From Thermothelomyces thermophilus ATCC 42464 (lineage: Eukaryota; Ascomycota; Sordariomycetes; Sordariales; Chaetomiaceae), in NCBI RefSeq assembly GCF_000226095.1, contig NC_016477.1:2418001-2482000 (forward strand): a stretch of 64,000 bases of DNA. Direction: 5' to 3'. Both the position numbers and the translations under genes were made by a program. The notes under the pieces were generated by a model. The model worked only from the letters and a program-made list of their open reading frames with translations. It made no database searches and had not been told where the DNA came from. Positions 23,165 through 33,879 of this stretch are shown here, piece by piece. Position 1 is the stretch's first letter. Each line of letters starts with the position of its first letter.

Positions 23165-23279
23165 ATAATTGCATGCTGTGCTGGGGATGAGGATTATAAC
23201 ATAGGTTGCGCGGGGTGGTGGATTGCGTTTGTTTGATTTTAGGCGTAATTAAGCTGTCAAAACTCTCTGTAAGTACTTA

Positions 23280-25409
23280 CTACCTCTTGGCCTTGACCTT
23301 TTTCTTCACGGATTCCACCAGCGTGCTGAGCTCCTGGTCTCCGTCCGCCTTGGCCTTCTTGGAATCTCGCTGATCCCGCTTGCCGTTCGGTGAGTCCTCG
23401 GGCCCGGCCTTGCGCTTTTTCCTGCCCTCTTCCAACAACTTCTTCATTCCCTGCGTCGCCTTGAATTTGGGGTTCGACGGGTCGATGGCAAACTCGTGGT
23501 TTTCAAACACGGCCTTGAACCGAGAATCCTCGACATCCATCTTGAAATCCTCTTGCAGGCCCCCGTTGTTCTCAGCGACCTTCTTGCCCTTCTTCTTCTT
23601 CTTTCCCTTTAGCTTCTCCGCCCGCGCGATCTCCTTCATATCGAAGTGGTCAAGGTGGGCGCCGCCGCCGTTCTCATCCGCCATCAGCAGTTCTAGCTGC
23701 GCCTTTTGTGCAGCATTCTCCGCCTCCTCCTTCTCCCTGGCGGCACGCTTCTTCAGCCGTTCCTCCTTGCGGAGAGCTGATTTGGAAGGTTTGACTGGCT
23801 CGGCTGTGAAGAACGGGTCGTCGAAACCTAGATCTTCTTCGCCTCCTTCCGCCTGCGGTTTCTGAACCGCATTCGGATCGATGCCTTCCCTCTTGGCAAG
23901 GGCCATGGCTCTCTTCCTCTCCTTTCGCTCCCTCTCCTTGCGCTTGTACTTCTCAATGGTTGTTTCTTCAGCTTCGTCCTTCTTCGGCTTCTCGGACAGG
24001 GCAGGGGTGAAGGTGATCTGCATCTCTCCAACGGGCCCGGAATTTGAAGATTTTGGAGCAGGTTCGTCGCTGAGACCCAGCGCTGCGCGCATCTTGCGTC
24101 TCGCGATCTCCTTTTTGCTGAGCGGTGCCCCGTCCTCACCCCGTTCCTCCGCAGGAACATCGTCACCTTCCCCGTCATCGCTCTCGCTATCACTTGCCAA
24201 GTACGCCCTCAAGTCGTTCTCAGCGATGTCCGCGCGGCTCCCACTGAATGCCTTCTTGATGGACTCTTTTCTAGACGCCTCTTCTGGGTGCATATCCCAG
24301 GTCAGCTTCACCTTGGAGTGTTGTAGGGCGTCCGTGGTGAACTCGACGGGCTGATACCCAGCGGGGACACTGTCGCACTCGTCCCTGGGCTCGTCGTCAA
24401 ACGTCACATCGTCCGGAACAAAGCGGAGGTCGAGGAAATTGGAAGACGATAGATATTCACTACCGTCGGTTGCTTCGTAAATTTTGTGCGCCGTATTCTT
24501 GTCCGAACACACTACCACTGCGTAGTAGTATCGCAGCCTCTCGAGCTGATAGGTCCGGAGCGCGTCGCTGTCGAAATCTTGATCGTCGCCCTCTTTCAGC
24601 AGCTCTTTCTTGACCTCCTCGTCCGAATCGCCCGTGCCATCATCATCGTCGTCGCTCTCACTGTCAGATGCCGAGTCGTCTTCATCGTCATCCTCATCGT
24701 CCGATTCCTTGCTCTTCTTAAAGATCTCCTTGGGAGGGCCTTCCAACTCCTCACGCTGCATTCGCTCTTTTCCGAACTCGCTAGGGTAGATGGACACTTT
24801 CTCGATGCGACCACCAGGCGGGACGAAGCTGGAAAACAGCGCCAGGAGGTCTACGGACTTGACATGGTCCCAGTCCATGTTGACAACGGCAAACCGGTTT
24901 GTTACCTCGCCCTCCTCGACCTGCTGCTTCTCTCGGCGGAGATGAATGCCAGGCCGCGTCTCCTCCTCTTCGTCCTCGGCTTCCGGTTCCGCTTCGGATT
25001 CTGAATCCTCGTCCGAATCCGAGTCCGACTCGGAAGAGGAGAAACCGCCGCCACGAGCCGGATCGTATTTCGCGTCGGCCTTCTCTAATTCGCGGCGAAC
25101 AATGTCATCGTCCTCGACCTGCGCATCCTCCCCTGGGTCATGCTCGTCCTCCTCCTCTTCTTCATAGAGTCGCTGCAGCGCCTTCTTCTTGGTGTCTGTC
25201 TTCAGCTTCCGGCCATAGCGATCGACCTTTGCGGTGGCGACGAAATCGGCATCCTTGAGCACGCGCGAGAAACGCTTGTCGATCTTGGTCTTGAGGGTCT
25301 TTTTCGACGGCAGCTTATACCTTGGGTCCGTTTCGAAATTTGCGAAACGGGGGTCGGTAATCTTGGTGACCGGTGCGCTTTCGCGCTTTGTTGTTTTATT
25401 CTTGGCCAT
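23280..25409 (-). CDS. ESF1: Pre-rRNA-processing protein ESF1
   Basis: Single exon, 709 residues, close to the yeast and Pezizomycotina length. Esf1 is a nucleolar component of the small-subunit processome, needed for early 35S pre-rRNA cleavages and 18S formation. Recognisable blocks are the N-terminal DPRFANFETDPRYKLPSKK, the central VVNMDWDHVKSVDLLALF with FVPPGGRIEKVSIYPSEFG, and the C-terminal NUC153 motif (DSRFKAVFENHEFAIDPSNP, about residues 635-655). Long acidic Glu/Asp/Ser tracts (about 90-165 and 230-280) alternate with Lys-rich stretches, and the protein ends VKKKVKAKR, typical of nucleolar factors. No intron is needed. Confidence 0.95.
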   Translation of the reverse strand: MAKNKTTKRESAPVTKITDPRFANFETDPRYKLPSKKTLKTKIDKRFSRVLKDADFVATAKVDRYGRKLKTDTKKKALQRLYEEEEEDEHDPGEDAQVEDDDIVRRELEKADAKYDPARGGGFSSSESDSDSDEDSESEAEPEAEDEEEETRPGIHLRREKQQVEEGEVTNRFAVVNMDWDHVKSVDLLALFSSFVPPGGRIEKVSIYPSEFGKERMQREELEGPPKEIFKKSKESDDEDDDEDDSASDSESDDDDDGTGDSDEEVKKELLKEGDDQDFDSDALRTYQLERLRYYYAVVVCSDKNTAHKIYEATDGSEYLSSSNFLDLRFVPDDVTFDDEPRDECDSVPAGYQPVEFTTDALQHSKVKLTWDMHPEEASRKESIKKAFSGSRADIAENDLRAYLASDSESDDGEGDDVPAEERGEDGAPLSKKEIARRKMRAALGLSDEPAPKSSNSGPVGEMQITFTPALSEKPKKDEAEETTIEKYKRKERERKERKRAMALAKREGIDPNAVQKPQAEGGEEDLGFDDPFFTAEPVKPSKSALRKEERLKKRAAREKEEAENAAQKAQLELLMADENGGGAHLDHFDMKEIARAEKLKGKKKKKGKKVAENNGGLQEDFKMDVEDSRFKAVFENHEFAIDPSNPKFKATQGMKKLLEEGRKKRKAGPEDSPNGKRDQRDSKKAKADGDQELSTLVESVKKKVKAKR

Positions 25410-27962
25410 CTTGGATTAGGACCTGGGAAAATGGGGAGGGTAAAGGAATCGCGAGCCCACAATCGCAGCATCGCAAATCAGGATGTTCTCGAGGAATTTT
25501 TAGTGGGGCTTGGGAATTCTGCCAGGGCGGTGTGCGTTGGTCGTGGGTGCGAAAGCGAGCTCCTTGAAGAACAACACCCCTCCACAGAGGCTGCTGCTAC
25601 CTTGGCTCGTCCCCATCCCACTAGTCCGTATTTACCTATCCCCATCGCCCCGCTACTAAACACAGTACGGGCATGTACGGATTACGGATTACTTTACGCA
25701 GTATCCTCCTCGTTTCAACTCTGCAGCACTTCGATGTCGCCGTTAACGCCAGGACCTTCAACACGCATTCCAATTTCATTCACAAAACGGCAATCGAGTT
25801 GGTATCTGATCTTACCTTGTAAGCCTGAACTAACGCAACCGATTCTTGGACGAGAAAGGGTATTTACCTCCTGCCGTCATGGCCGAAACCAATTCCATAA
25901 GAGCCACGACCCCAGAGCAGCCATCGCTAGTAGGACCATCGATCCCGCTAGCGCTGTTCTGCTTTGTCCCTCGTCCTCTCCTCTCCCGTGCTTTTCATCG
26001 TCAAAGTATGGGTTGAGTCGGACGTAACTTTTCAAGTTCATGGCTATGGCGCAGCAATCAGTGTTGCAGGGCGATTAAGCGTGCAGTGCAAGTCCGCAAA
26101 AAAAAAAAAAAAAAAAAAAAAAACCTGTCGCTGTTAATTGGAAGTTTCTCTTATAATTAACGGCTCAGCAAACATGGAATCACGACTTCTTCATGAGACA
26201 AAGAATGTGCCAGACCGTCACGTCGCAAAGGTCACCTGCCATATTCCAACCCGCCAACTTCCGCTTCCGGCCACCTACGAGCTAGACCAGGCCAATAGGC
26301 GGCGACTGTCTCAAAGGGACTTGCTAGTATGTATGTATAACAGTACTCTACATGGACTACAACCAGACGCGTCGTTGATGATTGCAGTCCCACATATATG
26401 AGGGTATGTATGTATGTATATATTACATACAATATATATTATGTATGGACCAAGGCTGTAACGACCTTTTTTTTCTCTTTCATAGTGGAAGGCCCCGAAT
26501 CCTTGTGCACTTGGCGACTCCAGGGACACGCCTCACACATCCAGCTTCAAGCGCCCTGCATGATGCATCAGATGTTCCTGACTCGGTCAAACACGCTTGG
26601 CAGGGTCAGGAGACTGGGGCGCTGTCCCGTGCGGCCAGAATTAGAAGGGCTCTCCTCCAGCGCAGAACGTTTACGCGCAGAGCCAACGTCGCCCAGGCTT
26701 CATCCTGATTCTCTTCAATCAGCCCCGGCCTCTTTCCCGAGAGACGACCAAAACACAGACAAAAGATCGGGTAGCTCAACGCCACCAGGATCGTCCCAAA
26801 CATAAGGTAGTCAAGGACGCCACAATAGGTGCCGTATAAGCCTGTATGGAAATTCAACTACCCTGTTTTTTTTTATTGCATCTAGGCTCATCGGAAGTAA
26901 TATTCAGTCCTACTATACATTACAGCCCCCCCCCATTCCCCCTCCCCCCTAAAAAAAAAGAAAAACAAAAGACAAATTTTACTTCACTCATTCGTCTTGG
27001 TCTCCCACTACGGGCTTTCCGCCCTGAAGATACTTCTGGTCACCCCATATTCGTCATGATCAGAACATGGCAGGGACCCAATACTGAGCCAGACCAGGGT
27101 TTTGAAATCGCCCCGTTCCCTCTCCGTGCTTCCGCTGGGGGGAGATGCCTCTGTGACAGGAAAGCCCTTCTTCCTTGCAGGTGCGATGCAACGATCACCG
27201 GGAACGCAGTGCAGCCAAGAACTCGGCATCAAATCGATTGTCCCGAGTTACGTTTTGAAACTGTCGAGTTCCAATAGAAAGGTCGAAAAACAACACAGGA
27301 CTCGGAGGAGGACTCGGTTCTTATGTAAGTGAAATCCGCAGTTCTCGCTTGGCATTGGGTCCCTCTTGGCATTTGAATTGTATACTCGGTACGGAGTACA
27401 GGCCGATGGCGTGTTAATAAGAACGAAATGTTTCAGAAGAACGATCAGCTCGTCTTCCTAGTTCTTCTTCCTTTATAGTGGTTTTTTTTTGTGTCTTGTT
27501 AGACTTCGGCCGACTCGACGATCACCCGTTTATTAGGTACCCATCCTCCCCAGTTCCCGTCCGCAGCCCCATTACGGATCTAGGAAGAGCCCTTGCCTCT
27601 CCTACACATACATCATCATCCTCCAGGTCTGATGGGCCAAGTCCAATACGAACCTCAATCTTGACCCAGGGCCAAATCTAACCCAGAACTCCTGACTCCT
27701 GGGTAACCGGTATTTGGGGGAAATGATCATAGGCCGTGCTGTGGGGACGTGGAAGTTCGCTGCCAGGGTATAATTAATATAGGACAGACTCGGAGGGCTA
27801 TTCAATGACTCGGACAACAGAGCATTACACGGCGTATTTATTCGTTTGATATCCCTCACCAAAGGAAAAAGAAGAAAGAAGACTCATTCTGTGAAGGGAG
27901 TCAGAGCAAGAGGGCGAGAGCCAGCCACTGGACCAACCACTCGACCAATCACTCAACGAACC
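25410..27962. other. Large intergenic region with simple repeats
   Basis: About 2.5 kb between the ESF1 start and the TTL-like start. It holds A26 (26098-26123), a TATGTA/TATATA-rich stretch (26403-26452) and a C/A-rich stretch (26927-26970). One minus-strand frame, 26857-26606 (83 residues), has a plausible membrane helix (YLMFGTILVALSYPIFCLCF) followed by a charged tail, but no start context, splice partner or family supports it. The last 140 bp are probably TTL 5' UTR. Confidence 0.4.
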
Positions 27963-29501
27963 ATGCACGCCTTCATCAACCCGTCGGCTCCTTGGCTGAA
28001 AGAGCACATCAAGGCGTTTGTCCGGCAGCACGTGCCAGACGTCGTCTTGGTGGACGATGTGGGAGACCTGCCCGAGGGCGGCGTGGACGCGCTCTTCCAG
28101 TTTTGCGACGGCTGCTCTCTGACGGGGCACTTTGCCGCCGCCAACGCGGCGAAGCGCTCGCTCATCAACGCGTACCCCAACAGCGACGCCCTCGCGCGCA
28201 AGGACCACCTGGCCGCCCTCGTCGGGTACTGGACGGCCAAGCGGCCCGAGAGCATCCTCCGGAAGCACTACCCGCACACGGTGCCGCTGACGCTCGACTA
28301 TGCCGAGTACGTCGACGACGCCCTGATGGCGGCCGACGACCTCTCCCTGCTGTCCTCGCTGGAGCAGAACGAGGCCCGGGAGCCCAAGGACCGCGAGTGG
28401 TGGATCCTCAAGCCCGCGCTGGTCGACTCGGGAATGGGGATCCGGCTGTTCAGCACCGTCCAGGAGCTGGCAAGCCACCTGGAACTGGTCGAGAACGAGA
28501 CTGACGATGAAGAAGAAGAAGATGATGATGATGATGATGACGATGATAACGACGAAGAGGATGAGGAGGAGGCGGAGGCGGAGAAGGATGGGGACGAGCA
28601 AGTAGGGACGACGAAAGCGGACATGACCGAGGAACAGTCCCCGACCCTGACCAGCCCGGGTCTCCAATCCCTCGACGCCCTCTTCACCGTCACCAGCCCG
28701 ACCGCGCCCCCGCCGCCCCTCGTTGTCGACAAGAGCAAGAACAAGAACAAGAGCAAGAGCAAGAGGCCGCGATACGTCTTCAAGGAAGGGGGCCGGATCC
28801 CGTCGGCGCAGATGCGGGCCTTCGCCGCGCAGCGGTACCTGGCTGCGGTGCCGACGCTGGGGGGCGGGCGCAAGTGGCACATCCGCGCGTACGCGCTGGC
28901 CGTGGGGCGGCTCCGGGTGTACGTGGCGCGCGAGATGCTGGTGCTGCTGGCCGCCGAGCCGTACGTGGGCCCCTGGGTCGGGGAGCGGCCCAACATGCGG
29001 GCGGCGCTGACCAACTCGGCCATGAGGGACGAGGACGACCTCGCGGCCGGCCGGACGATGCGGGCTTTCTGGGACCTGGGGGAGGAAGAGGAGGAGGAGG
29101 AGGAGGAGGCGCGGCGGGCGGACTGGAAGACGGACGTGTTCGAGCAGGTCTGCGGCATCACGGCCGAGCTGTTCCGGGCGGCGGCGCACACGATGGCGGA
29201 CAAGTTCGTCACGGTGGACAAGGCCTTCGAGGTGTTCGGGCTCGACTTCCTGCTCGACACGAGCGGGAACGCCTGGCTGCTCGAGGTGAACGAGACGCCC
29301 GCCTTCTACGACAATCCCGTGGCCGGGCCGGTCGCGCTGAGGGTCCTCGAGGCCGTCGTCTACACCGCCATGGAGCACATGGGCCGGGCCCGCGTCGGAG
29401 ATGACCCGAGGCACGCCGAGGTAAAGGGCCGGCTGGTGGAGGTGCTGGATGAGACGGCGAAGCTGGGCAAGAGCAACATCACCGAGATCATTCCCGAGTG
29501 A
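27963..29501 (+). CDS. Tubulin-tyrosine-ligase-like ATP-grasp protein (PBY1-type)
   Basis: Single exon, 512 residues, starting at MHAFINPSAPWL; upstream in-frame codons are Arg/Lys-rich leader. TTL-family enzymes ligate an amino acid to a carboxylate using ATP; the yeast relative Pby1 is linked to P-bodies rather than tubulin. ATP-grasp landmarks are WWILKPALVDSGMGIRLF (about residue 145), KWHIRAYALAV, and the C-terminal FGLDFLLD...LLEVNETPAF, with the Mg-binding Glu/Asn pair. Two acidic inserts interrupt the fold: an Asp/Glu run at about 178-212 and a Glu run near 373. They look like disordered loops. Tubulin specificity is not shown by the sequence. Confidence 0.85.
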   Translation: MHAFINPSAPWLKEHIKAFVRQHVPDVVLVDDVGDLPEGGVDALFQFCDGCSLTGHFAAANAAKRSLINAYPNSDALARKDHLAALVGYWTAKRPESILRKHYPHTVPLTLDYAEYVDDALMAADDLSLLSSLEQNEAREPKDREWWILKPALVDSGMGIRLFSTVQELASHLELVENETDDEEEEDDDDDDDDDNDEEDEEEAEAEKDGDEQVGTTKADMTEEQSPTLTSPGLQSLDALFTVTSPTAPPPPLVVDKSKNKNKSKSKRPRYVFKEGGRIPSAQMRAFAAQRYLAAVPTLGGGRKWHIRAYALAVGRLRVYVAREMLVLLAAEPYVGPWVGERPNMRAALTNSAMRDEDDLAAGRTMRAFWDLGEEEEEEEEEARRADWKTDVFEQVCGITAELFRAAAHTMADKFVTVDKAFEVFGLDFLLDTSGNAWLLEVNETPAFYDNPVAGPVALRVLEAVVYTAMEHMGRARVGDDPRHAEVKGRLVEVLDETAKLGKSNITEIIPE

Positions 29502-30018
29502 GAAGAGTGAGAGTGCCCCTTACCGGCCGTTAGCCAAGGGGCGCCCCCCCCCCCCCCCAAAAAAAAAAAAAAAAGATGTCAGCAATTGGCGATTGAAGGA
29601 ATAGAGCGGAATAGAGCGAATAGAGCGAATAGAGCGAAGAAGGGTGGGAGGAGGGCGAAAGAGAGCGGAATAGAGGGGAATAGAGCGGAATAATAGAGAA
29701 TCTTCAATCCTATTGTTTTGCTGTCTTCAATGCCTAATAAATGTATTAATTAGTTGAGTACTTCCTGCTTGTTCCTCGCCGAGTAATTACATACATAATT
29801 ACATGTGATATCTGATGGGCACACGGGGCACATAACACATAACGAGGATGATAGATGATGGCGTGTAATAAGTAGTGCAAAGGTAGGTATGTATAATATT
29901 TTCCTGCTAAATATACCTACGTATGCATACATCTGAACTCAGCAGTAAAAAAGGGAACCCGCAGCTTCAAGGCCGCTCTCACCCACTTTTACTTACTTAT
30001 TAATTATTCCGTCGCTTG
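29502..30018. other. Intergenic spacer with C/A runs
   Basis: Tail-to-tail spacer between the TTL-like gene and GH62. It holds a C14 run followed by A15 (about 29546-29574), the AATAGAGCG minisatellite and an AT-rich remainder. No gene is seen. Confidence 0.5.
29601..29700. repeat. GAATAGAGCG minisatellite
   Basis: Imperfect tandem units of GGAATAGAGC / GAATAGAGC (about 9-10 bp) are repeated through 29601-29645 and recur at 29663-29695 after a GGGAGGAGGGCGAAAG-type interruption. It lies 100 bp after the TTL-like stop. Confidence 0.8.
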
Positions 30019-31251
30019 TCAGAGGCATTGGGAGTACCCTTTCAAGAATTGTCAATTAGTAAATTGATTCAGACTGGCTACTACCCACAGGATTCACAAG
30101 AGAGGGAAGAAAAGAAAAAACCAGAGTTAAATAAGACATCACTTACAATCATTCTGGTACTTGCACGTGTATGGGCTCTCGCACGTTGTCGGCCCCGTGT
30201 AGCCCTGGCCACCGCACTGGCCGTACCGGGGGACGGTTACGCCGCCGCCGCCGCCGCCGTTGTCGCCGCCGCCGGAAGAAGCGCCCTGCAGGGTGAGCAG
30301 GCCCGGGCGGTAGGGGAGGGAGTTGTAGTCGGCGCTGTCGCCGGAGCGGCCCTGGTAGAGCAGCTGGAGGCGGCAGGGGTCGACGGGCATGGTGTGGTTG
30401 GCGTCGATGCGGATGAGGTCGCCGTGGCTGATGTCGCTGGTCCAGGAGGCGCCGCTGTTGGCCGCGCCGGCGAACGGCTGGCTCTCGCTGGCCGCCTGGG
30501 CCGTCCAGGCGCCGTCGAGCCGGCTGGCCGTGTAGGAGCGGAAGTAGCGCCCGCGCGCGCCGATGGACTCGACGATCATCAGATAGGTCGGCGAGCTCTG
30601 GCCGACGACCGTGTATACCTGCACGGCCTCGAACAGGTCGTAGCGGGCGCCGCTCAGGACGACGGTGGCGGCCGAGCCAAAGTTGCCCGGGAAGTTGCCG
30701 AGCGGCATGCTGGCGCGGTAGATCTTGCCGTTGTCGCCGGCGAAGAACAGGTACATGTTCTTGTCGTCGCCGATCAGGGTCTGGTCGATGGGGCCCGTGT
30801 CCGAGTCGGAGATGGAGCCCGAGAAGAGCGGCTGGGGAGCGGACCAGCCGTTGGGGTTGGTCGGATCGGTCGAGGTGCGGTAGGAGAAAGGGGTGGCACC
30901 CCACTGGTAGGCCAGGACCCAGATGTTCTTTGGGGAGAAGTAGAAGAGCGTGGGCGCGACCGCGGCCTGGCTCATCTGGTTCTGGCTGGCCGAGCCCATC
31001 TCGCTCCAGTCCGAGAAGAGGCCGAAGTTCATTGAGCCGTAGGCGTTAGAGTAGTAGCTCCCGTACACAAGGTGCTTGCCGTTGTAAGGCACGTGGGTGA
31101 AGTCCTTGAGGTTAGCCCACCCCGATTTGGGCTGAGCCAACGCGCCCGTCGACGTCCACCGGTAGGACGAGGGGAGGCTGCACGCCGCCTGGGTTGCGGG
31201 TAGGGCCGACGCGAGCAGCGCGACGCTGAGGTCCGTCTTGGTGAGACGCAT
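30019..31251 (-). CDS. Secreted GH62 alpha-L-arabinofuranosidase with CBM1
   Basis: Exons 31251..30147 and 30038..30019 encode 374 residues. The enzyme releases arabinose side chains from arabinoxylan and acts outside the cell. A signal peptide (about 1-22, [20 protein letters not shown]) precedes the five-bladed-propeller domain (about 24-325). Catalytic landmarks are the Asp of [18 protein letters not shown] and the Glu of [20 protein letters not shown] is also conserved. A Gly-rich linker leads to a family 1 cellulose-binding module beginning [15 protein letters not shown]. The first exon runs out at ...YQND; a GTAAGT donor, TACTAAT branch site and TTGAAAG acceptor lead to a 20-bp last exon supplying WYSQCL and stop, which completes the CBM1 fold. 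Without that exon the module would lack its last disulfide cysteine. Confidence 0.94.
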
Positions 31252-32600
31252 GATGGCGGTGTCCTCCTTTTCTCTGCTTCACACGGAGCAGGCACAATCA
31301 GTTGGGTCCGCGCAATGACTATTAATTACTTCGTACTTCGGCGGTGGGAACAGGGGGAGCAGCCGGCCAAGCGCGAGGCGAAATAACTGAAGATCCGTGC
31401 CGGAAGCAGATATGCAGCGAGGACTGGTTCCCCCGATGGGGTTATCCTTTATATAACTATGTGTAACTCACGCCCACGACCCTAGACGTCCTGACCATCG
31501 TGAGAGCTTTGGTGTACATACATACCGGGCACTTGCCATACTAGGCACGGAAGCCATACTATCCGCGCTCCACCGCGTTCTGGACCCAGCTGTGCAGATC
31601 ACAAGATTTCAGGGGCTCGCCTCGGACCTCTGCACTCCAAGTACACGCCAGCACGGGAATGGCTCTTTTATTCCTCCATCAATCACGAAGAGGAGCATCA
31701 GCCACTCTGCAACTACCGATGCTCAGCCATTACATTAGCATCCTGCCAGATGGTCCGTACTTGCGGCAAGTTGAACGCCGGCCTCCGCTCTTTCTTGAAA
31801 GGGGGGAAGGGGTGTATTAGTTCGGGCAACGGAACGGTATCCACAAGGCAAGAGCCTCCTCGGTGTGGGCGCGTTTCCACTGGTGCAGGTCCATGCCAGT
31901 CGCAGAAAAGCGGCCCTTTAGGTTGCCCGAGGTTGCACCACAGCAGAGCCAGCGAGAGCGAGAAGGCGGAACACGCTCGGGCGCTCCGTTGCTTGGCAAG
32001 CTCAAGTGGGCGACACTAGGCGCCCACAGACAGTAGCAACGGCTTACTCTGGCAGGGTTAACAACGGCTAAACCGGGTCGCCGGGACGGGCGTCTCCCGC
32101 TAAGGCGGCTTGGCGTGCCGGGCCAGGCGGAATCTGGGGAAGTATTCGCAAGCGGAACGCTGCAATCACACGCTGTGTGCAAGTTCTCCGACACGGACAT
32201 TTGTATGTAGATGCGCTCCAATGAGAGTACGGCTGCGGCGAGTTCCCGGCTGTGGTGGCGGCTGTTGACTCGGAACTTTTGCAGGTTTCCCCTGTTTGTT
32301 AATAGTCTCTGGTTATTCAACTTGAACTTAGCCTCCGCGGGGAGGGGGTTGAGAACGATGGGCTCCAGGATGAGCCTGCTGAGTTCGTTGACACAGGAAA
32401 GCATTTCGAACTCGTCGCCCATTTTTTGTTTGATGCGCGAGTCTGGGTAATGCCCAATACTGCTGGGCGATTTAGCCTTAAGCCTTCAAGTTGTCTGTTG
32501 CAGAACGAATGTCAGCCTCGAGCAAGTTCTATTACTGGTTTCTCTTCAAGCGTGCAACTTGTGTAGGTATTTGCCTAGCCAACATGCCCTGCACCGCCAG

Positions 32601-32647
<47 letters not shown>

Positions 32648-33598
32648 CACAATGCGGGTGGGTCAAAGGCAACTTTATAAGTCATGCTCTTTCGGAACGG
32701 AGGTCGACGGAGCTCCAAAAAAATCTCCAGGTCAGACGCACTTGATTAAGCGGTACATTGTTCAGCGTGTAATTAAAGCTTATCTCAACTCGAAGAGGAC
32801 TGCTCGGCGGATGAGGAGGCACGGGAAAGAGCACACAATTAATTAGCCCCAAGGAGTGTGAGCTGAGGAATCGGGATTGGGCGCTCGGCAACGCGAGCAA
32901 CAAATTTAATACAGCTGAAGTTGCAGGGTAGGCTCTACCCTGCAACTAGGGGCGTGCACTATAAGTGACGCGCTCCAAAACCTTCAATCCAACACTAAAG
33001 GTTGTTTCAAAGGTCAAGTCAAGAACACCGGCCATGGCTGACCGTCCTGTATACGTATGCGCGAGAAAAGCAATGAGGGACTCATCTCCATCTCTAAATG
33101 TGACTACTGCGAGGATGTGAATGGCTAAGCCAAGTGCCGAGCCCATTTGAAGTCCCTTCGTCGTCAGCATATCCGCAGTTGCTTACGCTGATTACTACCA
33201 TTTCGGTATCACGAATGTAACTTTGGAGTCGTCCGTTGATAAATCTATGCCTGGTGCTTTTCGTCGCCACGTGTTGACCTGCAACTACTTTACCATCTCT
33301 TGACTGACACGTAATCAGACATCTGGTCAGCCATAATTACTCATCACCCACCTGACGGCCTCTTCCAACCGTCAATATGACCAAGCAATCCTTGGTCCCC
33401 AGCCCTTAGTTCTCCTCGATAAACTTATACTCCAAAGAGCACCTACCCCGAGATGAATTATCGAACGGCTCGAACCATCAACTGTTAATTATGGTTGCAG
33501 AGTATCATCAGCATCCTAGAAGCCATCCACGAGTGGAACCTAGCAATAGTCTTACCGGAAGTACGGATACCCATGATCTTACGTACCTTCTGGTTCCC
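31252..33598. other. Intergenic region, two doubtful frames
   Basis: About 2.3 kb. A T41 tract is at 32605-32645. Two minus-strand frames are noted but not called: 32422-31817 (201 residues) and 33170-32946 (74 residues, protein-like composition with TFRDGDESLIAFLAHTYTGR). Neither has a recognised domain or signal peptide. The second could be the tail of a lost or spliced gene. Confidence 0.35.
32605..32645. repeat. Poly-T tract (41 nt)
   Basis: Uninterrupted T41, the longest homopolymer in the window. It is intergenic and may be subject to length error. Confidence 0.95.
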
Positions 33599-33879
33599 CT
33601 AGCAACTGGCGCACCAAGCCTGTCCGTTGCTCTGCTTGCAGCAGCCGTACTTCTCGGTACAGAAAGCCGACAACTCCCAGTTGCCGCCGGCATTGCAGAC
33701 CCGAATGCCACTCATGCCAATGGGAGTCCGTCAGGCCCAAAAAAGTCCAGACACGAGTATGTCCCCGGTCTGCAATTTCCCCTTTTGGCGTGATCTTCTG
33801 GTGTCCGATTGTCGTTCCGAGGCGCGACCCCGGCTTGAGAGAGCGTGGCAGTGAGGCCGAGGAGAGCAAAGAGACGCAT
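33599..33879 (-). CDS. Small secreted Cys-rich peptide, structure uncertain
   Basis: From the ATG at 33879 a signal peptide (MRLFALLGLTATLSQAG) and short propeptide end in AKR, a Kex2-type site, followed by GNCRPGTYSC. The rest of the Cys pattern (VCNAGG, AFC, GCC, WC) lies in another frame and stops at 33599. Either a very short intron lies between (a GTGTCT to TGAG option of 44 bp is in phase but would remove one cysteine), or the gene is no longer intact. The CxPGTYSC...VCN...GNW layout resembles a widespread family of secreted fungal peptides of unknown role. I do not assign a function. Confidence 0.5.

Noticed and set aside
26098-26123. Poly-A run as a possible retroposon tail
   Set aside because: No LINE or SINE body or target duplication upstream; similar homopolymers occur between many genes here.
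26606-26857. 83-residue minus-strand frame with one hydrophobic helix
   Set aside because: A single helix can arise by chance; no start context or homology pattern seen.
27825-29414. 529-residue minus-strand frame
   Set aside because: Complement of the TTL-like gene; repeats such as poly-Ile mirror the acidic GAT/GAA tracts.
30016-31035. 339-residue plus-strand frame
   Set aside because: Complement of the GH62 gene.
31817-32422. 201-residue minus-strand frame
   Set aside because: No domain, signal peptide or family pattern; composition of the second half is Arg/Ser/Pro-rich as in chance frames of GC-rich DNA.
32946-33170. 74-residue minus-strand frame with protein-like composition
   Set aside because: Too short, no recognisable family and no upstream exon with clear splice sites; mentioned only in the intergenic entry.
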